Assembly (NCBI GenBank): GCA_026394055.1
Contig: JAPKYZ010000043.1
Span: forward strand, 46,141 to 110,140
Source of the DNA: Acidobacteriota bacterium
GTDB lineage: Bacteria; Acidobacteriota; Terriglobia; Bryobacterales; Bryobacteraceae
Direction: 5' to 3'
DNA length: 64,000 nucleotides
A program made the translations under genes and the position numbers. Of the stretch, positions 16,123 through 25,489 are shown piece after piece. The notes below the pieces were generated by a model that saw only the letters and a program-made list of their open reading frames with translations, was not told the DNA's origin and did no database searches. Each line of letters opens with the position of its first letter. Positions within the stretch are counted from its first letter, which is position 1.

Positions 16123-18300
16123 CTAGTTGATGTAGAGAAATTCGTTCGAGTTCAACAGCATGTGGCACAGGTCGGTCAGCGGTGATGAACTGCCGAGTGA
16201 CGCCTGCTTCTTCATAAAGTCCAGTGCCAGCTTCTGCTCATCTTCGGCGGCCGGGCGCGCATAGGCCAAGCGCCAGGCACGGTCCACTTGCGCTTCCGGC
16301 GTCAGGCCCTGGTCATTGCGGACCCGCCGGGCGAACGCCTGCGCCCAGTCGGTGACCAGATGGTTGTTCATCAGTTCCAGCGCCTGCAACGGGGTGATGG
16401 TGTTGTTCCGGCGCGCGCAGCTTTCGTGCGTGTCCGGCATGTCGAAAGTTTCGAGCATCGGGTACCGCGTGTTGCGGCGGACAAAGATGTAGACACTGCG
16501 GCGGGCGGCATCGGCGGCATCTTCATGCTTCGCCCAGCCACCGCGGGAGGTCATGCCAGCCGGTAGCGGCGGGAACACTCCCGGGCCACCCATCTTCAGG
16601 TTGAGCATTCCAGCCGTCGCCAGCATGGAATCGCGGACGGCTTCGCCTTCCAGACGGCGGCGGTTGAAGTGCCACAGCAGCTTGTTCGATGGGTCCAGTT
16701 TGACGCTCGCTTCGTTTGAATCGCTCGACTGTTGATAGACGGCCGACAGCAGAATGCGCTTGTGCAGCTTCTTGATGCTCCAGCCTTCTTCCACAAACTT
16801 GGAGGTCAGATAGTCCAGCAACTGCGGATGCGTCGGGCGCTCGCCCATCATGCCGAAGTCGCTGGGCGTGCCCGCCAGACCCTTGCCGAAGTGCCAGTGC
16901 CAGACACGGTTGACGATCACGCGCGCCGAAAGCGGGTTCTTCGCGTCGGTCAGCCAGTTGGCCAACACGGAGCGGCGCCCGGTGGAGCCATTCACCGGCG
17001 TCACCTTGGCGTCGCTGGGATCGAGAATGGTGAGGAAGCCCGGCTGCACTTCTTCGAGCGGTGCATCATAGGCGCCGCCGGACAGCACATGGACGGAGGG
17101 CGAGTGGGTGCCGTGGTCGGTCATCACCTGGCCGAGCGGAATGTCCGCCGGCTTGATGCGGTTGAAGTGCGACAGTTCGCGCTCCATCGCCTGATACTGG
17201 GTTTTCTTTTCGCCCTTTAGCCGCGCTTCGATTTCGTCATCGCGGAAGGTCACCTGCGTCTGGGCCTTCAGGGCCATCTGCCACTGGAAGGGGTTGCGCT
17301 TCTCGGGCGCCATCTTCAGCGCTTCCTGGATCTCTTCCGGGAACCGCTGCATGCGCTCCTCATAGAAAGCGTCGCGGGCGGGCTTTAGAATGGCCTGCAT
17401 CCGGTTCCGCAGGTCGCGCGTTTCGCCGTCCCACTTGGCGTACTTCTCGTCGTAGGCCGCGCGTTGCTGGCGCGAGATCAACTGCGCGTCGTCCTGGATA
17501 CGGGTGTTGGCGAAGAAGGCCTGCAGGCGGTAGTAATCCTTGTGCAGGATGGGGTCGAACTTGTGGTCGTGGCAGCGGGCGCACGCCATCGTCATGCCGA
17601 TGAAGGTGTAGCCCACCACGTCCGTGATGTCATTCAGCAGTTCCTGGCGGCGTTGGGCGATGTTCGCTGCATTTGATTCATCGGGGAAGTTGCGGTTGAA
17701 GCCGGTGGCGATCAAGGCGTCCTTGTCACCGGGGAACATCTCATCGCCGGCGATCTGTTCCTTCACAAACCGGTCGTAGGGCTTGTCTTCGTTGAAGCTC
17801 TTGATGACGTAATCGCGATAGCGCCAGATATTGGGGCGAGTCTCGTCGGCCTTAAAGCCTTCTGAATCGGCATAGCGGGCCAAGTCCAGCCAGTGGCGGC
17901 CGTAGCGTTCGCCATATTGCGCTGAGGCGAGCAGGCGGTCAACTACCTTCTCAAAAGCATTGGCCGAATTGTCGGCCAGGAAGGACTGCACGTCCGCCGT
18001 CGTCGGCGGCAGACCCGTTAAATCCAGGGTGACACGGCGCAGCAGCGTTACCTTGTCGGCCGACGGATTCGGCGTGACCTTCTTTTCTTCCATCTTCGAA
18101 AGAATGAAGGCGTCGATCTCCGTTTTCGCCCACGCTTTGTTCGACACCGCAGGCACCGGCGCCTTGGTCACCGGCTGCAGCGACCACAGGCGGCGCTGGG
18201 CGAGCGTAAAGTCCTTTGGTTTCTTCTGCGGATGAGTTTCCGAGGCCTTGGCTGCCAAGCACAGCACTACGGCGAGAACAGTACAAAATCGACGGCGCAC
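16123..18300 (-). CDS. DUF1549/DUF1553 secreted haem protein
   Basis: 725-aa secreted protein of the planctomycete-type cytochrome family. Signal peptide ~1-20 (TVLAVVLCLAAKA), DUF1549 about 60-280 with LLRRVTLDLTGLPPT and RYGRHWLDLARYADSEGF, haem-type CARCHDHKFDP near 240, DUF1553 in the second half (RSVLANWLTDAKNPLSARV, RRRLEGEAVRDSMLA). The frequent N-terminal PSCyt1 cytochrome domain is missing, so it is shorter than the usual 900-1000 aa. GTG at 18300 is favoured over the TTG at 18306 because it lies 6 bases after TATACT. First gene of the DUF1549-DUF1501-sigma-anti-sigma run. Confidence 0.87.
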   Translation of the reverse strand: MRRRFCTVLAVVLCLAAKASETHPQKKPKDFTLAQRRLWSLQPVTKAPVPAVSNKAWAKTEIDAFILSKMEEKKVTPNPSADKVTLLRRVTLDLTGLPPTTADVQSFLADNSANAFEKVVDRLLASAQYGERYGRHWLDLARYADSEGFKADETRPNIWRYRDYVIKSFNEDKPYDRFVKEQIAGDEMFPGDKDALIATGFNRNFPDESNAANIAQRRQELLNDITDVVGYTFIGMTMACARCHDHKFDPILHKDYYRLQAFFANTRIQDDAQLISRQQRAAYDEKYAKWDGETRDLRNRMQAILKPARDAFYEERMQRFPEEIQEALKMAPEKRNPFQWQMALKAQTQVTFRDDEIEARLKGEKKTQYQAMERELSHFNRIKPADIPLGQVMTDHGTHSPSVHVLSGGAYDAPLEEVQPGFLTILDPSDAKVTPVNGSTGRRSVLANWLTDAKNPLSARVIVNRVWHWHFGKGLAGTPSDFGMMGERPTHPQLLDYLTSKFVEEGWSIKKLHKRILLSAVYQQSSDSNEASVKLDPSNKLLWHFNRRRLEGEAVRDSMLATAGMLNLKMGGPGVFPPLPAGMTSRGGWAKHEDAADAARRSVYIFVRRNTRYPMLETFDMPDTHESCARRNNTITPLQALELMNNHLVTDWAQAFARRVRNDQGLTPEAQVDRAWRLAYARPAAEDEQKLALDFMKKQASLGSSSPLTDLCHMLLNSNEFLYIN

Positions 18301-18306
18301 GGCCAA

Positions 18307-18312
18307 AGTATA
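18307..18312 (-). promoter_or_regulatory. -10 element, leaderless start
   Basis: TATACT on the minus strand, ending 6 bases before GTG 18300. It fixes the likely start codon of the DUF1549/1553 gene and would start the whole four-gene transcript. Confidence 0.5.
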
Positions 18313-18423
18313 TCACCGGCCCGCGTACTTCGGGCCCACCGGAAATCAGCGATGTTGCGGGGTTGGATCTAGAGCGGAAGTCCTAGAGCAATACGGTTGT
18401 CAACGGCAGCCGGCAAATTCCCC

Positions 18424-18453
18424 TTGACCTTGGGGTTCATCCGGCTGTACGAT
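18424..18453 (+). promoter_or_regulatory. Sigma-70-type promoter for DUF72 gene
   Basis: TTGACC, 18-base spacer, TACGAT, ending 21 bases before the ATG at 18475. Good match to housekeeping consensus in a 168-base intergenic region that otherwise holds a GC-rich hairpin near 18318-18336. Confidence 0.55.
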
Positions 18454-18474
18454 AAAGGCGAAGATTAGGCGAAC

Positions 18475-19104
18475 ATGATCACACCATCGAGACTGCTCAT
18501 TGGAACTGCCGCACCGGCCGCTCAGGGGCTGGAGTTGGTGGAAGTTATCTCGTCGCAGCGGATGCCGATCCGAGCCGCGACGGCCGCCAAATGGAGCCAG
18601 GCCCCGGTCCAGTACGTGGTCCGGCTGGGCCGCCAGTTTACCGAACAACGGCTGATGGCCCCTTCGGCGATTACGGTGTTCAAGGAAGGCTTGTGGCCCC
18701 TGCTGCGGGCGCGCAAGTTGGCGGCGCTACTGCTGCGCTTTCCGGCGGACTTTGCGTTTCAGCGAGCCAACCGGGATCATTTGCTGGCCTTGCGCCGCGC
18801 CTTCCATGAGTTTCCGTTGGTGATGGAGCTGCCGCACGAATCCTGGCTGGAAGATGAGGCGCAGGCGGTGCTGATTGACCATCGAGTAGCGTTCGCCAAT
18901 GGTCCCGCCACCGCACGGCTGACCAATGGCCTGGGCTTTATCCGGGTGCAGAGCCGCGCAGACCTGGAGCGCGTGCGCCGGGTGGCCCGCTTTGCCGACC
19001 GGACCCTGGTGATCGCGGGCTCGCCGGAGTTGGCGCTGGACTTGCAGGATGAATTGTGGGGCGTGCAACCTGGGTTCGACTTTGCACACCGCGCCGTGGC
19101 TTAA
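18475..19104 (+). CDS. DUF72 (YecE-like) domain protein, divergent
   Basis: 209-aa protein with the second half of the DUF72/YecE TIM-barrel: LAALLLRFPADFAFQRANRDHL and AFHEFPLVMELPHESWL. The usual N-terminal IGTSGWSY segment is replaced by LLIGTAAPAAQGLELVEVISSQR, and the protein is some 30-50 aa shorter than typical members, so a catalytic or ligand residue may be lost. Transcribed from the promoter at 18424-18453. Function of the family is unknown. Confidence 0.72.
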   Translation: MITPSRLLIGTAAPAAQGLELVEVISSQRMPIRAATAAKWSQAPVQYVVRLGRQFTEQRLMAPSAITVFKEGLWPLLRARKLAALLLRFPADFAFQRANRDHLLALRRAFHEFPLVMELPHESWLEDEAQAVLIDHRVAFANGPATARLTNGLGFIRVQSRADLERVRRVARFADRTLVIAGSPELALDLQDELWGVQPGFDFAHRAVA

Positions 19105-19221
19105 TCCGGTTCGCAATTGGCCCCCGCACCCGAGCTGATTCGCCCCTGCTGTGGGCCGCCGTGCCCCAAACCGTGAACATCTTCCGCTGGCAATCGTTTC
19201 TCTATGCAGGAAGGTAGTTCA

Positions 19222-19584
19222 ATGCATAAAATCAATCAGTTAGCCCGCCTCGCCTTGTCCACCGCTGCAATGGCAATGTCGCTTACAGCCGTTGGACCGT
19301 CACTGGCCGCCGAAACCATTCAACCCATCTTGGAGGTGGGACAGGATTTCACGATCCATGGCCAAGCCTACAAGGCCGGTACCTACCGGGTACGCGAGGT
19401 GACGGCGGCCGGGGTGATGACGCTGCGTCATGAGCAGACCGGGCAGAGCATGATGCTGATGACCTTCCGGACCGGAAGCCACAACGATCAGTCCGGAGCG
19501 CGGATGGTTTTCCCCTACCGCAATGGTCAACCAGAGTTGACCGAAATCTGGACCGGTATCGGCGCGGGCCATGTGATCCGGTAG
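19222..19584 (+). CDS. Small secreted protein, unknown
   Basis: 120-aa protein with a signal peptide (ALSTAAMAMSLTAVGPSLAA) and a compact beta-rich body: ILEVGQDFTIHGQAYKAGTYRVRE, MTLRHEQTGQSMML. This pattern (a short beta sandwich with a KAGTYRV strand) is common among unassigned acidobacterial exported proteins. ATG 19222 is chosen over 19204 because AGGAAGG lies 7 bases before it. Stands alone between DUF72 and the pyrophosphatase. No function is proposed. Confidence 0.75.
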   Translation: MHKINQLARLALSTAAMAMSLTAVGPSLAAETIQPILEVGQDFTIHGQAYKAGTYRVREVTAAGVMTLRHEQTGQSMMLMTFRTGSHNDQSGARMVFPYRNGQPELTEIWTGIGAGHVIR

Positions 19585-19715
19585 TGCACCGCCCGGGCAG
19601 CACATCGAACAGATGGAGTTGCCCGGGCCATCCACCCGGCTCGCATTGTCCCCACCCGGTAAATTGTCGTCCGGATGGCGGCTGGTAGCCGCTCGCCTTG
19701 GTGATGTCTTTGTGG

Positions 19716-19744
19716 TTGAAATTACGTGGCAAGCGCGATATGCT
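19716..19744 (+). promoter_or_regulatory. Sigma-70 promoter of hppA
   Basis: TTGAAA, 17-base spacer, TATGCT. Expected start near 19751, giving a leader of about 90 bases before the GTG at 19840. The rest of the 255-base gap (19585-19839) shows no other clear element. Confidence 0.65.
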
Positions 19745-19839
19745 CTCCAAGGATTGGGGATGGCCCTTTCTTGAGATCGCCGTTCGTTGCCCACCTGGAT
19801 TTCGAGCCGGCCGACATATTTCCAAGGAGTCTTTAACGC

Positions 19840-22281
19840 GTGACGTTCCTTACCGGAGCTTTCTACGCCGCGCGCACCCACTTTGTGCGCGTAGTGTCTT
19901 GTCTGATGTTGCTCTCCACCCTGGCCTTTGCGCAGCAACCGCATGCGGGCGGAGAAGCCAACCTGGTCTTGCCGGATCTGGATCTGGCTACTTTTCTCGG
20001 TGATGTTAGCGGGTCGACGCTGCTGTATGGCGGCCTCGTAGTCGGTGTGCTGGGACTGCTATTCGGGCTTGTTATTTACAAGCAGCTGCAGGGTATGCCG
20101 GTCCACAAGTCGATGCTCGAGATTTCGGAGCTGATTTATGAGACTTGCAAAACTTACCTGGAGACCCAAGGCCGCTTCCTGCTGATCCTCGAGCTGTTTA
20201 TTGGCGTCATCATTGTCTTCTACTTTGGCGTGCTGCAACATATGGAGCCGTTCAAAGTGGGCGTCATCTTGCTGTTCTCACTGATCGGCATCGGTGGCAG
20301 CTATGCGGTGGCCTGGTTCGGCATCCGCGTCAACACGTTCGCCAATTCGCGGACGGCTTTCGCCAGCCTGACCGGCAAGGCTTACCCCTGCTATGCGATT
20401 CCGCTGAAGGCGGGCATGTCGATTGGCATGCTGCTGATCTCGGTGGAACTGCTGTTGATGCTCTCGATTCTGCTATTCATTCCGGGCAACCTGGCCGGGC
20501 CGTGCTTTATCGGTTTTGCGATTGGTGAATCGCTGGGCGCGGCGGCGTTGCGCGTTGCGGGCGGCATTTTCACCAAGATCGCCGACATTGGCGCCGACCT
20601 GATGAAGATCGTCTTCAAGATCAAGGAAGACGATGCCCGCAACCCGGGCGTCATCGCCGATTGCACGGGTGACAACGCCGGTGATTCGGTGGGCCCGTCG
20701 GCCGATGGCTTTGAGACGTACGGCGTCACCGGCGTCGCGCTGATCAGCTTTATCCTGCTGGCGGTGAAGGAACCGGTGGTTCAGGTTCAGCTGCTGGTGT
20801 GGATCTTCGTGATGCGCGTGGTGATGGTGATCGCCTCCGGCGTCAGCTACTTCATCAACGAAGCGATGGCCAAGGCGAAGTATGAAAACGCCGCCAAGAT
20901 GAACTTCGAATCGCCGCTGACCATTCTGGTTTGGCTCACCTCGATCGTTTCGGTGGTGGCGACCTATGCGGTCAGCTACTTGCTGATCCCCAATATCGGC
21001 AACGATCCGTCGCTATGGTGGAAACTCTCGACGGTGATCACTTGCGGCACACTGGCCGGGGCGATCATCCCCGAGTTGGTGAAGGTGTTCACCTCCACCG
21101 AATCGGCCCACGTTCGCGAAGTAGTGACCTCATCGCGCGAAGGCGGCGCGTCGCTGAACATCCTGTCCGGCTTGGTGGCCGGCAACTTCTCCGCCTTCTG
21201 GATCGGGTTGGCGATGCTGGCTTTGATGGCGATGGCTTACGGTGTCTCCACGATGGGCATGGGCGCTCTGATGATGGCACCGGCGGTGTTCGCCTTCGGC
21301 TTGGTGGCTTTCGGATTCTTGGGCATGGGCCCGGTGACGATTGCCGTCGACAGCTACGGCCCGGTGACCGACAATGCCCAGTCCGTCTACGAACTCAGCG
21401 TGATCGAGTCGCTGCCCAACATCAAGGGCGAGATCAAGAAGGATTTCGGCTTCGACGTCAACTTCGAAAAGGCCAAAGAGAACCTGGAAGAAAACGACGG
21501 CGCGGGCAACACCTTTAAGGCCACGGCCAAGCCGGTGCTGATCGGCACGGCGGTGGTGGGCGCGACGACGATGATCTTCTCGATCATTGTGGCGTTGACC
21601 AAGGGTCTGCAACCAGACCTGCTGGCCAACCTGTCGATCCTGCATCCGCCCTTCCTGCTGGGCTTGATCGCGGGTGGCGCGGTGATCTACTGGTTCACGG
21701 GCGCTTCCATGCAGGCCGTGACCACCGGCGCCTACCGGGCGGTGGAGTTCATCAAGGCCAACATCAAACTCGAAGGCACAACCAAGGCCAGCGTGAGTGA
21801 TTCCAAGAAAGTGGTGGCGATCTGCACGCAGTATGCGCAGAAGGGGATGTTCAACATCTTCCTCACTGTCTTCTTCACCACGCTCTCGTTCGCCTTCTTT
21901 GAGCCGTACTACTTCATCGGCTACCTGATCTCGATCGCGCTGTTCGGCCTCTATCAAGCCATCTTCATGGCCAATGCGGGCGGCGCCTGGGACAACGCTA
22001 AGAAGATTGTCGAAACCGAGCTGAAGGCCAAAGGCACGCCGCTCCACGACGCTTGCGTGGTGGGCGACACGGTGGGCGATCCGTACAAGGACACGAGCTC
22101 CGTGGCCTTGAACCCGATCATCAAGTTCACCACGCTGTTCGGCCTGCTGGCGGTGGAACTGGCGGTGTCGCTGACCGAATCAAGCGGCGGCGCGTTGACG
22201 ACCGGGCTCGGCGCGGCCTTCCTGGCCGTGGCCCTCTACTTCGTCTACCGCAGCTTCTACGGGATGCGGATCGAGAAGTAA
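19840..22281 (+). CDS. hppA: Membrane ion-translocating pyrophosphatase
   Basis: 813-aa polytopic membrane pyrophosphatase that couples PPi hydrolysis to outward H+ (or Na+) pumping. About 16 TM helices; catalytic loops show GGIFTKIADIGADLMK, EDDARNPGVIADCTGDN and DSVGPSADGFETYGVT with the metal-binding Asp series, and the C-terminal NAGGAWDNAKK and DTVGDPYKDTSS. The diagnostic GNTFKATAK carries Lys at the GNxxK position, which points to the K+-independent, mostly proton-pumping class. An N-terminal hydrophobic stretch with AQQP (residues ~15-33) extends it beyond the usual 660-770 aa. GTG start with AAGGAG 10 bases upstream; terminator follows. Confidence 0.93.
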   Translation: MTFLTGAFYAARTHFVRVVSCLMLLSTLAFAQQPHAGGEANLVLPDLDLATFLGDVSGSTLLYGGLVVGVLGLLFGLVIYKQLQGMPVHKSMLEISELIYETCKTYLETQGRFLLILELFIGVIIVFYFGVLQHMEPFKVGVILLFSLIGIGGSYAVAWFGIRVNTFANSRTAFASLTGKAYPCYAIPLKAGMSIGMLLISVELLLMLSILLFIPGNLAGPCFIGFAIGESLGAAALRVAGGIFTKIADIGADLMKIVFKIKEDDARNPGVIADCTGDNAGDSVGPSADGFETYGVTGVALISFILLAVKEPVVQVQLLVWIFVMRVVMVIASGVSYFINEAMAKAKYENAAKMNFESPLTILVWLTSIVSVVATYAVSYLLIPNIGNDPSLWWKLSTVITCGTLAGAIIPELVKVFTSTESAHVREVVTSSREGGASLNILSGLVAGNFSAFWIGLAMLALMAMAYGVSTMGMGALMMAPAVFAFGLVAFGFLGMGPVTIAVDSYGPVTDNAQSVYELSVIESLPNIKGEIKKDFGFDVNFEKAKENLEENDGAGNTFKATAKPVLIGTAVVGATTMIFSIIVALTKGLQPDLLANLSILHPPFLLGLIAGGAVIYWFTGASMQAVTTGAYRAVEFIKANIKLEGTTKASVSDSKKVVAICTQYAQKGMFNIFLTVFFTTLSFAFFEPYYFIGYLISIALFGLYQAIFMANAGGAWDNAKKIVETELKAKGTPLHDACVVGDTVGDPYKDTSSVALNPIIKFTTLFGLLAVELAVSLTESSGGALTTGLGAAFLAVALYFVYRSFYGMRIEK

Positions 22282-22304
22282 GGCGCGATCAACGCACAGG
22301 TGCG

Positions 22305-22338
22305 GGGGACGGGCTGCGGCTCGTCCCCTTTTTCTTTT
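22305..22338 (+). terminator. Rho-independent terminator after hppA
   Basis: Stem GGGGACG/CGTCCCC with a 10-base inner GC hairpin, followed by TTTTTCTTTT. Lies 24 bases after the pyrophosphatase stop. Confidence 0.85.
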
Positions 22339-22351
22339 GTAAGGTACTTGA

Positions 22352-22762
22352 ATGCCCAACCAATCGCTGGAGCAGTTTGCCGTAGCCTACACCGCCGCCT
22401 GGTGCAGCCAGCAACCCGGACAGGTGGCGGCGCACTACTCCGCGGAGGGGGCGCTCACGATCAATGGTGGTCCACCAGCGGTGGGCCGCGCAGCCATCAC
22501 GGAGGCCGCCCAATCCTTCATGACGGCCTTCCCGGACTTGCAAGTGATCTTCGATCAGCTCTCTTTGGATGGCCCTCAACCGGTCTACCATTGGACGCTG
22601 ATCGGCACCAACTTGGGACCTGGAGGGACGGGCCGCCGGGTGAAGATCAGTGGCCATGAGATCTGGCAGATCGGCGAGGACGGCCTGATCGCGGCCTCGT
22701 TGGGCCACTTTGATGCCGCGGAGTATGCGCGGCAGCTGACCGATGGCCGTCCGATAGAATAG
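22352..22762 (+). CDS. SnoaL/NTF2-like protein
   Basis: 136-aa alpha+beta-barrel protein of the SnoaL-like/ester-cyclase superfamily: FAVAYTAAWCSQQPGQVAAHY, FPDLQVIFDQL, GRRVKISGHEIWQI, then GLIAASLGHFD. The fold serves as a small-ligand pocket or cyclase; which one cannot be told. AAGGT lies 9 bases before the ATG, directly after the hppA terminator. The -10-like TAGAAT for the next operon lies inside its last codons. Confidence 0.78.
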   Translation: MPNQSLEQFAVAYTAAWCSQQPGQVAAHYSAEGALTINGGPPAVGRAAITEAAQSFMTAFPDLQVIFDQLSLDGPQPVYHWTLIGTNLGPGGTGRRVKISGHEIWQIGEDGLIAASLGHFDAAEYARQLTDGRPIE

Positions 22763-22776
22763 TTACAGGGTTGCCC

Positions 22777-23028
22777 ATGACCATTACGCTGAACCTGGAT
22801 GACGAAATGGAGCACAGCCTGCAGGCCAAGGCGGAAGAGCGAGGAATGACGCTTGGCGCTTACCTCGATGATCTGGTCCAGAAAGAGGCCCGCTCCGCCC
22901 GGGAATTGCGCCGCCCCGGCCGGGAAAAGGCCGACGCTTTCGTCAAATGGGCGGCCAGCCACCGTGCGACCCCGCCACTTTCGGATGAGGCCATAAGCCG
23001 GGCCGCCATGTACCCCAACCGGCTGTAG
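22777..23028 (+). CDS. VapB-like ribbon-helix-helix antitoxin
   Basis: 83-aa antitoxin. N-terminal MTITLNLDDEMEHSLQAKAE then RGMTLGAYLDDLVQKEA is a CopG/VapB-like ribbon-helix-helix; the C-terminal half is the toxin-binding tail. The ATG at 22777 begins the conserved beta strand; a TTG six bases upstream is less likely. TAGAAT at 22755-22760 may be its -10. Its TAG stop is immediately followed by the ATG of the PIN toxin. Confidence 0.82.
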   Translation: MTITLNLDDEMEHSLQAKAEERGMTLGAYLDDLVQKEARSARELRRPGREKADAFVKWAASHRATPPLSDEAISRAAMYPNRL

Positions 23029-23481
23029 ATGGCCATCCTGGTCGACACGAACGTCTTGCTTCGCGCGGTGCAGCCCGAGTCAGCGATGCACCGTACCGCC
23101 GTCGCGGCGCTGGTAGCTTTGATGGAACGCAGAGAGGAACTGGTGGTCGCTATGCAGAACATCGCCGAGTTCTGGAATACCGCCACGCGACCAGTATCGA
23201 GTAATGGCCTCGGATTCTCCATTGAAGAAGCTTGGTCATCACTGGAGAAGCTGGAAGAGTTCTTTGGAGTTTTGACGGAGAGCCCTCGGTCCTATCAGCT
23301 CTGGAAGTCGCTCGTCATCGAGCAACGGGTCCAGGGCGTCCAAGTGCATGATGCCCGCCTGGCTGCGGTGATGAAAGCTCATGACATTCGCCAGGTCTTG
23401 ACCTTCAATTCAGCCGACTTCACCCGGTACCCGGGCCTTGAAGTGATTCATCCGGCAAGCCTCGTCAATCATGAGAGATGA
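23029..23481 (+). CDS. PIN-domain toxin (VapC-like)
   Basis: 150-aa PIN RNase. Acidic residues in [25 protein letters not shown] and [11 protein letters not shown]; ends with [11 protein letters not shown] typical of the fold. It starts with no gap after the antitoxin. The [10 protein letters not shown] block and length match a widespread PIN subfamily with unassigned targets. Confidence 0.88.
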   Translation: MAILVDTNVLLRAVQPESAMHRTAVAALVALMERREELVVAMQNIAEFWNTATRPVSSNGLGFSIEEAWSSLEKLEEFFGVLTESPRSYQLWKSLVIEQRVQGVQVHDARLAAVMKAHDIRQVLTFNSADFTRYPGLEVIHPASLVNHER

Positions 23482-23517
23482 ACGGGCGGGCTGGGTGAGG
23501 CACGCCAACTCCTTGGA

Positions 23518-23523
23518 TAAACT
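23518..23523 (+). promoter_or_regulatory. -10 element, leaderless start
   Basis: TAAACT ends 7 bases before ATG 23531. It supports that ATG as start of the DUF1592 gene instead of the ATG at 23471 inside the toxin gene. Confidence 0.5.
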
Positions 23524-23530
23524 AGTTGCC

Positions 23531-25489
23531 ATGACCCGCCTCCTCGTGGCCCTGATCAGCACGGTTGCCGTTGCGCAGACATTTCCGCAATCGGTCTACC
23601 CGGTGCTGGAAAAGGCGGCCTGCCGGACGTGCCATGAGCCGGATGGGGTGGCTTCGACCACTCGGTTGCAGTTCCCGGACGAAGGTGCCAGTACGGCGAA
23701 GCTGGAGGAGTTTGGGCGGTCGCTGGTGCTGTTCATCAATCGAGACCAGCCGGAAGCGTCGCCGCTACTGGCCAAGCCCACCGGCCGCATGGGACACGCG
23801 GGCGGCATCCGGATCCTGCCCGGATCTGCGGACGAGAAAGTGCTGCGCGGTTGGGTGCTGCAGTTGACGAAACTGGCCGGGCCGGAGCTGGCGGCCGCAT
23901 TGAAATATCGCGAACGCGAAGCGGCGGGCATTGGCTATCAGCGCCCACAGATCGCGCTGCGCCGCCTGACGCACAGCCAGTACAACAATGTCGTGCGGGA
24001 TCTCGTCGGCGATGGCTCCATGCCCGCCGCCCAGTTTCCGCCCGAGGACTTCATCAACGGCTTCAAGACACAGCACCAGGGCCAGAGCATCTCGCCGCTG
24101 CTGTTGGAAGCTTATTCCGCCGCCGCCGAGAAGCTGGCGCGCAATGCGTTCCGCGGTGGCGACACGCGGGGCCTGCTGCCGTGCAAAGAGGCAACGCTGG
24201 CCTGCCGCACGAGGTTTGTGCAGACCTTTGGCCCACGCGCCTTCCGCCGTCCGCTGAAGGCCGACGAGCTGCGCCGATACAGCGCGTTGGCAGCTCGGGA
24301 GAGCGATCCGGTGAAGAGTGCGCAGTTGGTGATCGAGGCGATGCTGCAATCGCCGGCGTTTCTGTTTCGCTTAGACGAGACGTCTGACGCCGCGCTGAAG
24401 CCCTACGCCACGGCGAGCCGCTTGTCCTTTGCGTTGTGGGACAGCATGCCGCCCGCGGCGTTGCTCGAAGCCGCGGGCAAGGGAGAACTGGCGTCCGAAG
24501 CGCAGGTGGGGAAATGGGCGCGGCAGTTGCTGAGCGATGACCGTGCGCGGCGCAATGTCGACGAGTTCACGTCGCAATGGCTGCGGTTTGACCGCGTGTT
24601 GAACACCGCCAAGGACCGCCGCCAGTACCCCAAGTTCAACCGCGAAGCCGCCGTGGCGATGACCGAAGAGACACGGCGATTTGTTTCCGATCTGGTCTGG
24701 TCCGGCCGTGATTTTATGGAGCTGTTCACCGATCAGGCCGGCTATCTGACGGCGGACTTGGCGGCCATCTACAACGTCCCCGCCCCGGCGCGCGAGTATG
24801 AGCGGGTGACGTTCCCGGCCGATCAGCAACGTTCCGGCATTTTGGGCCAGGCGCTGTTCTTGGCGATGACGGCGAAGCCCGACGACACGTCGCCCACCTC
24901 CCGAGGCCTGTTCATCCGCGAACAGTTCCTCTGTCAGCACGTGGCCCCGCCACCACCGGGAGTCAATACGAACCTGCCGCCGCTGGGCGATGGCAAGCCG
25001 AAATCGAACAAGGACCGGCTGGCCGAGCACCAAAGCAACCCCGGCTGCGCGGGCTGCCACACGTTGATCGACCCGATCGGCTTCGGCTTTGAGAAGTTCG
25101 ACGCCATCGGAGGCCGCCGCGAGAAGGCGCGCGTGCTAATGTCTGACGGGCACGGCGACAAGCCGAAGTTTGGTGAAGCTGAGCTCGACACACGCGGCTA
25201 CGTGGCGGGGATCCCCAATTCCAACTTCAATTCGCCGCGCGAGCTGGGGCCGATTTTGGCTGCGGCGCCCAAGTGCCAGGAGTGCGTGGTGAAGCAGTTT
25301 TTCCGCTATGTTTCCGGCCGCTTGGAGACGCGCGCGGACCGTCCGCTGATCGATCGGGTGACCGCTGATTTCCGGGCCTCCCGCTTCCGCTTTGAAGAGC
25401 TTATGATTTCTTTAGCGGTCCACCGCGAGTTTTTGTCCGCCAACCCAGGAGAACCGGCCCATGTCGCACATCATTACCCAGCGCGTTAG
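23531..25489 (+). CDS. DUF1592/DUF1588/DUF1585 secreted haem protein
   Basis: 652-aa secreted cytochrome-like protein. Signal peptide ([10 protein letters not shown]), an N-terminal c-type haem CRTCH, then the planctomycete domain chain: DUF1587 ([19 protein letters not shown]), DUF1595 ([18 protein letters not shown]), DUF1592 ([10 protein letters not shown]), DUF1588 ([20 protein letters not shown]), a CAGCH haem site, and DUF1585 ([15 protein letters not shown]) at the end. It overlaps the DUF1552 gene by 29 bases, its standard partner. Function in these families is unproven; extracellular redox or polymer attack is the common guess. Confidence 0.9.
   Translation: MTRLLVALISTVAVAQTFPQSVYPVLEKAACRTCHEPDGVASTTRLQFPDEGASTAKLEEFGRSLVLFINRDQPEASPLLAKPTGRMGHAGGIRILPGSADEKVLRGWVLQLTKLAGPELAAALKYREREAAGIGYQRPQIALRRLTHSQYNNVVRDLVGDGSMPAAQFPPEDFINGFKTQHQGQSISPLLLEAYSAAAEKLARNAFRGGDTRGLLPCKEATLACRTRFVQTFGPRAFRRPLKADELRRYSALAARESDPVKSAQLVIEAMLQSPAFLFRLDETSDAALKPYATASRLSFALWDSMPPAALLEAAGKGELASEAQVGKWARQLLSDDRARRNVDEFTSQWLRFDRVLNTAKDRRQYPKFNREAAVAMTEETRRFVSDLVWSGRDFMELFTDQAGYLTADLAAIYNVPAPAREYERVTFPADQQRSGILGQALFLAMTAKPDDTSPTSRGLFIREQFLCQHVAPPPPGVNTNLPPLGDGKPKSNKDRLAEHQSNPGCAGCHTLIDPIGFGFEKFDAIGGRREKARVLMSDGHGDKPKFGEAELDTRGYVAGIPNSNFNSPRELGPILAAAPKCQECVVKQFFRYVSGRLETRADRPLIDRVTADFRASRFRFEELMISLAVHREFLSANPGEPAHVAHHYPAR

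Noticed and set aside
18318..18336. GC-rich hairpin GGCCCG/CGGGCC as a terminator
   Set aside because: No T-run follows on either strand; it lies between divergent promoters.
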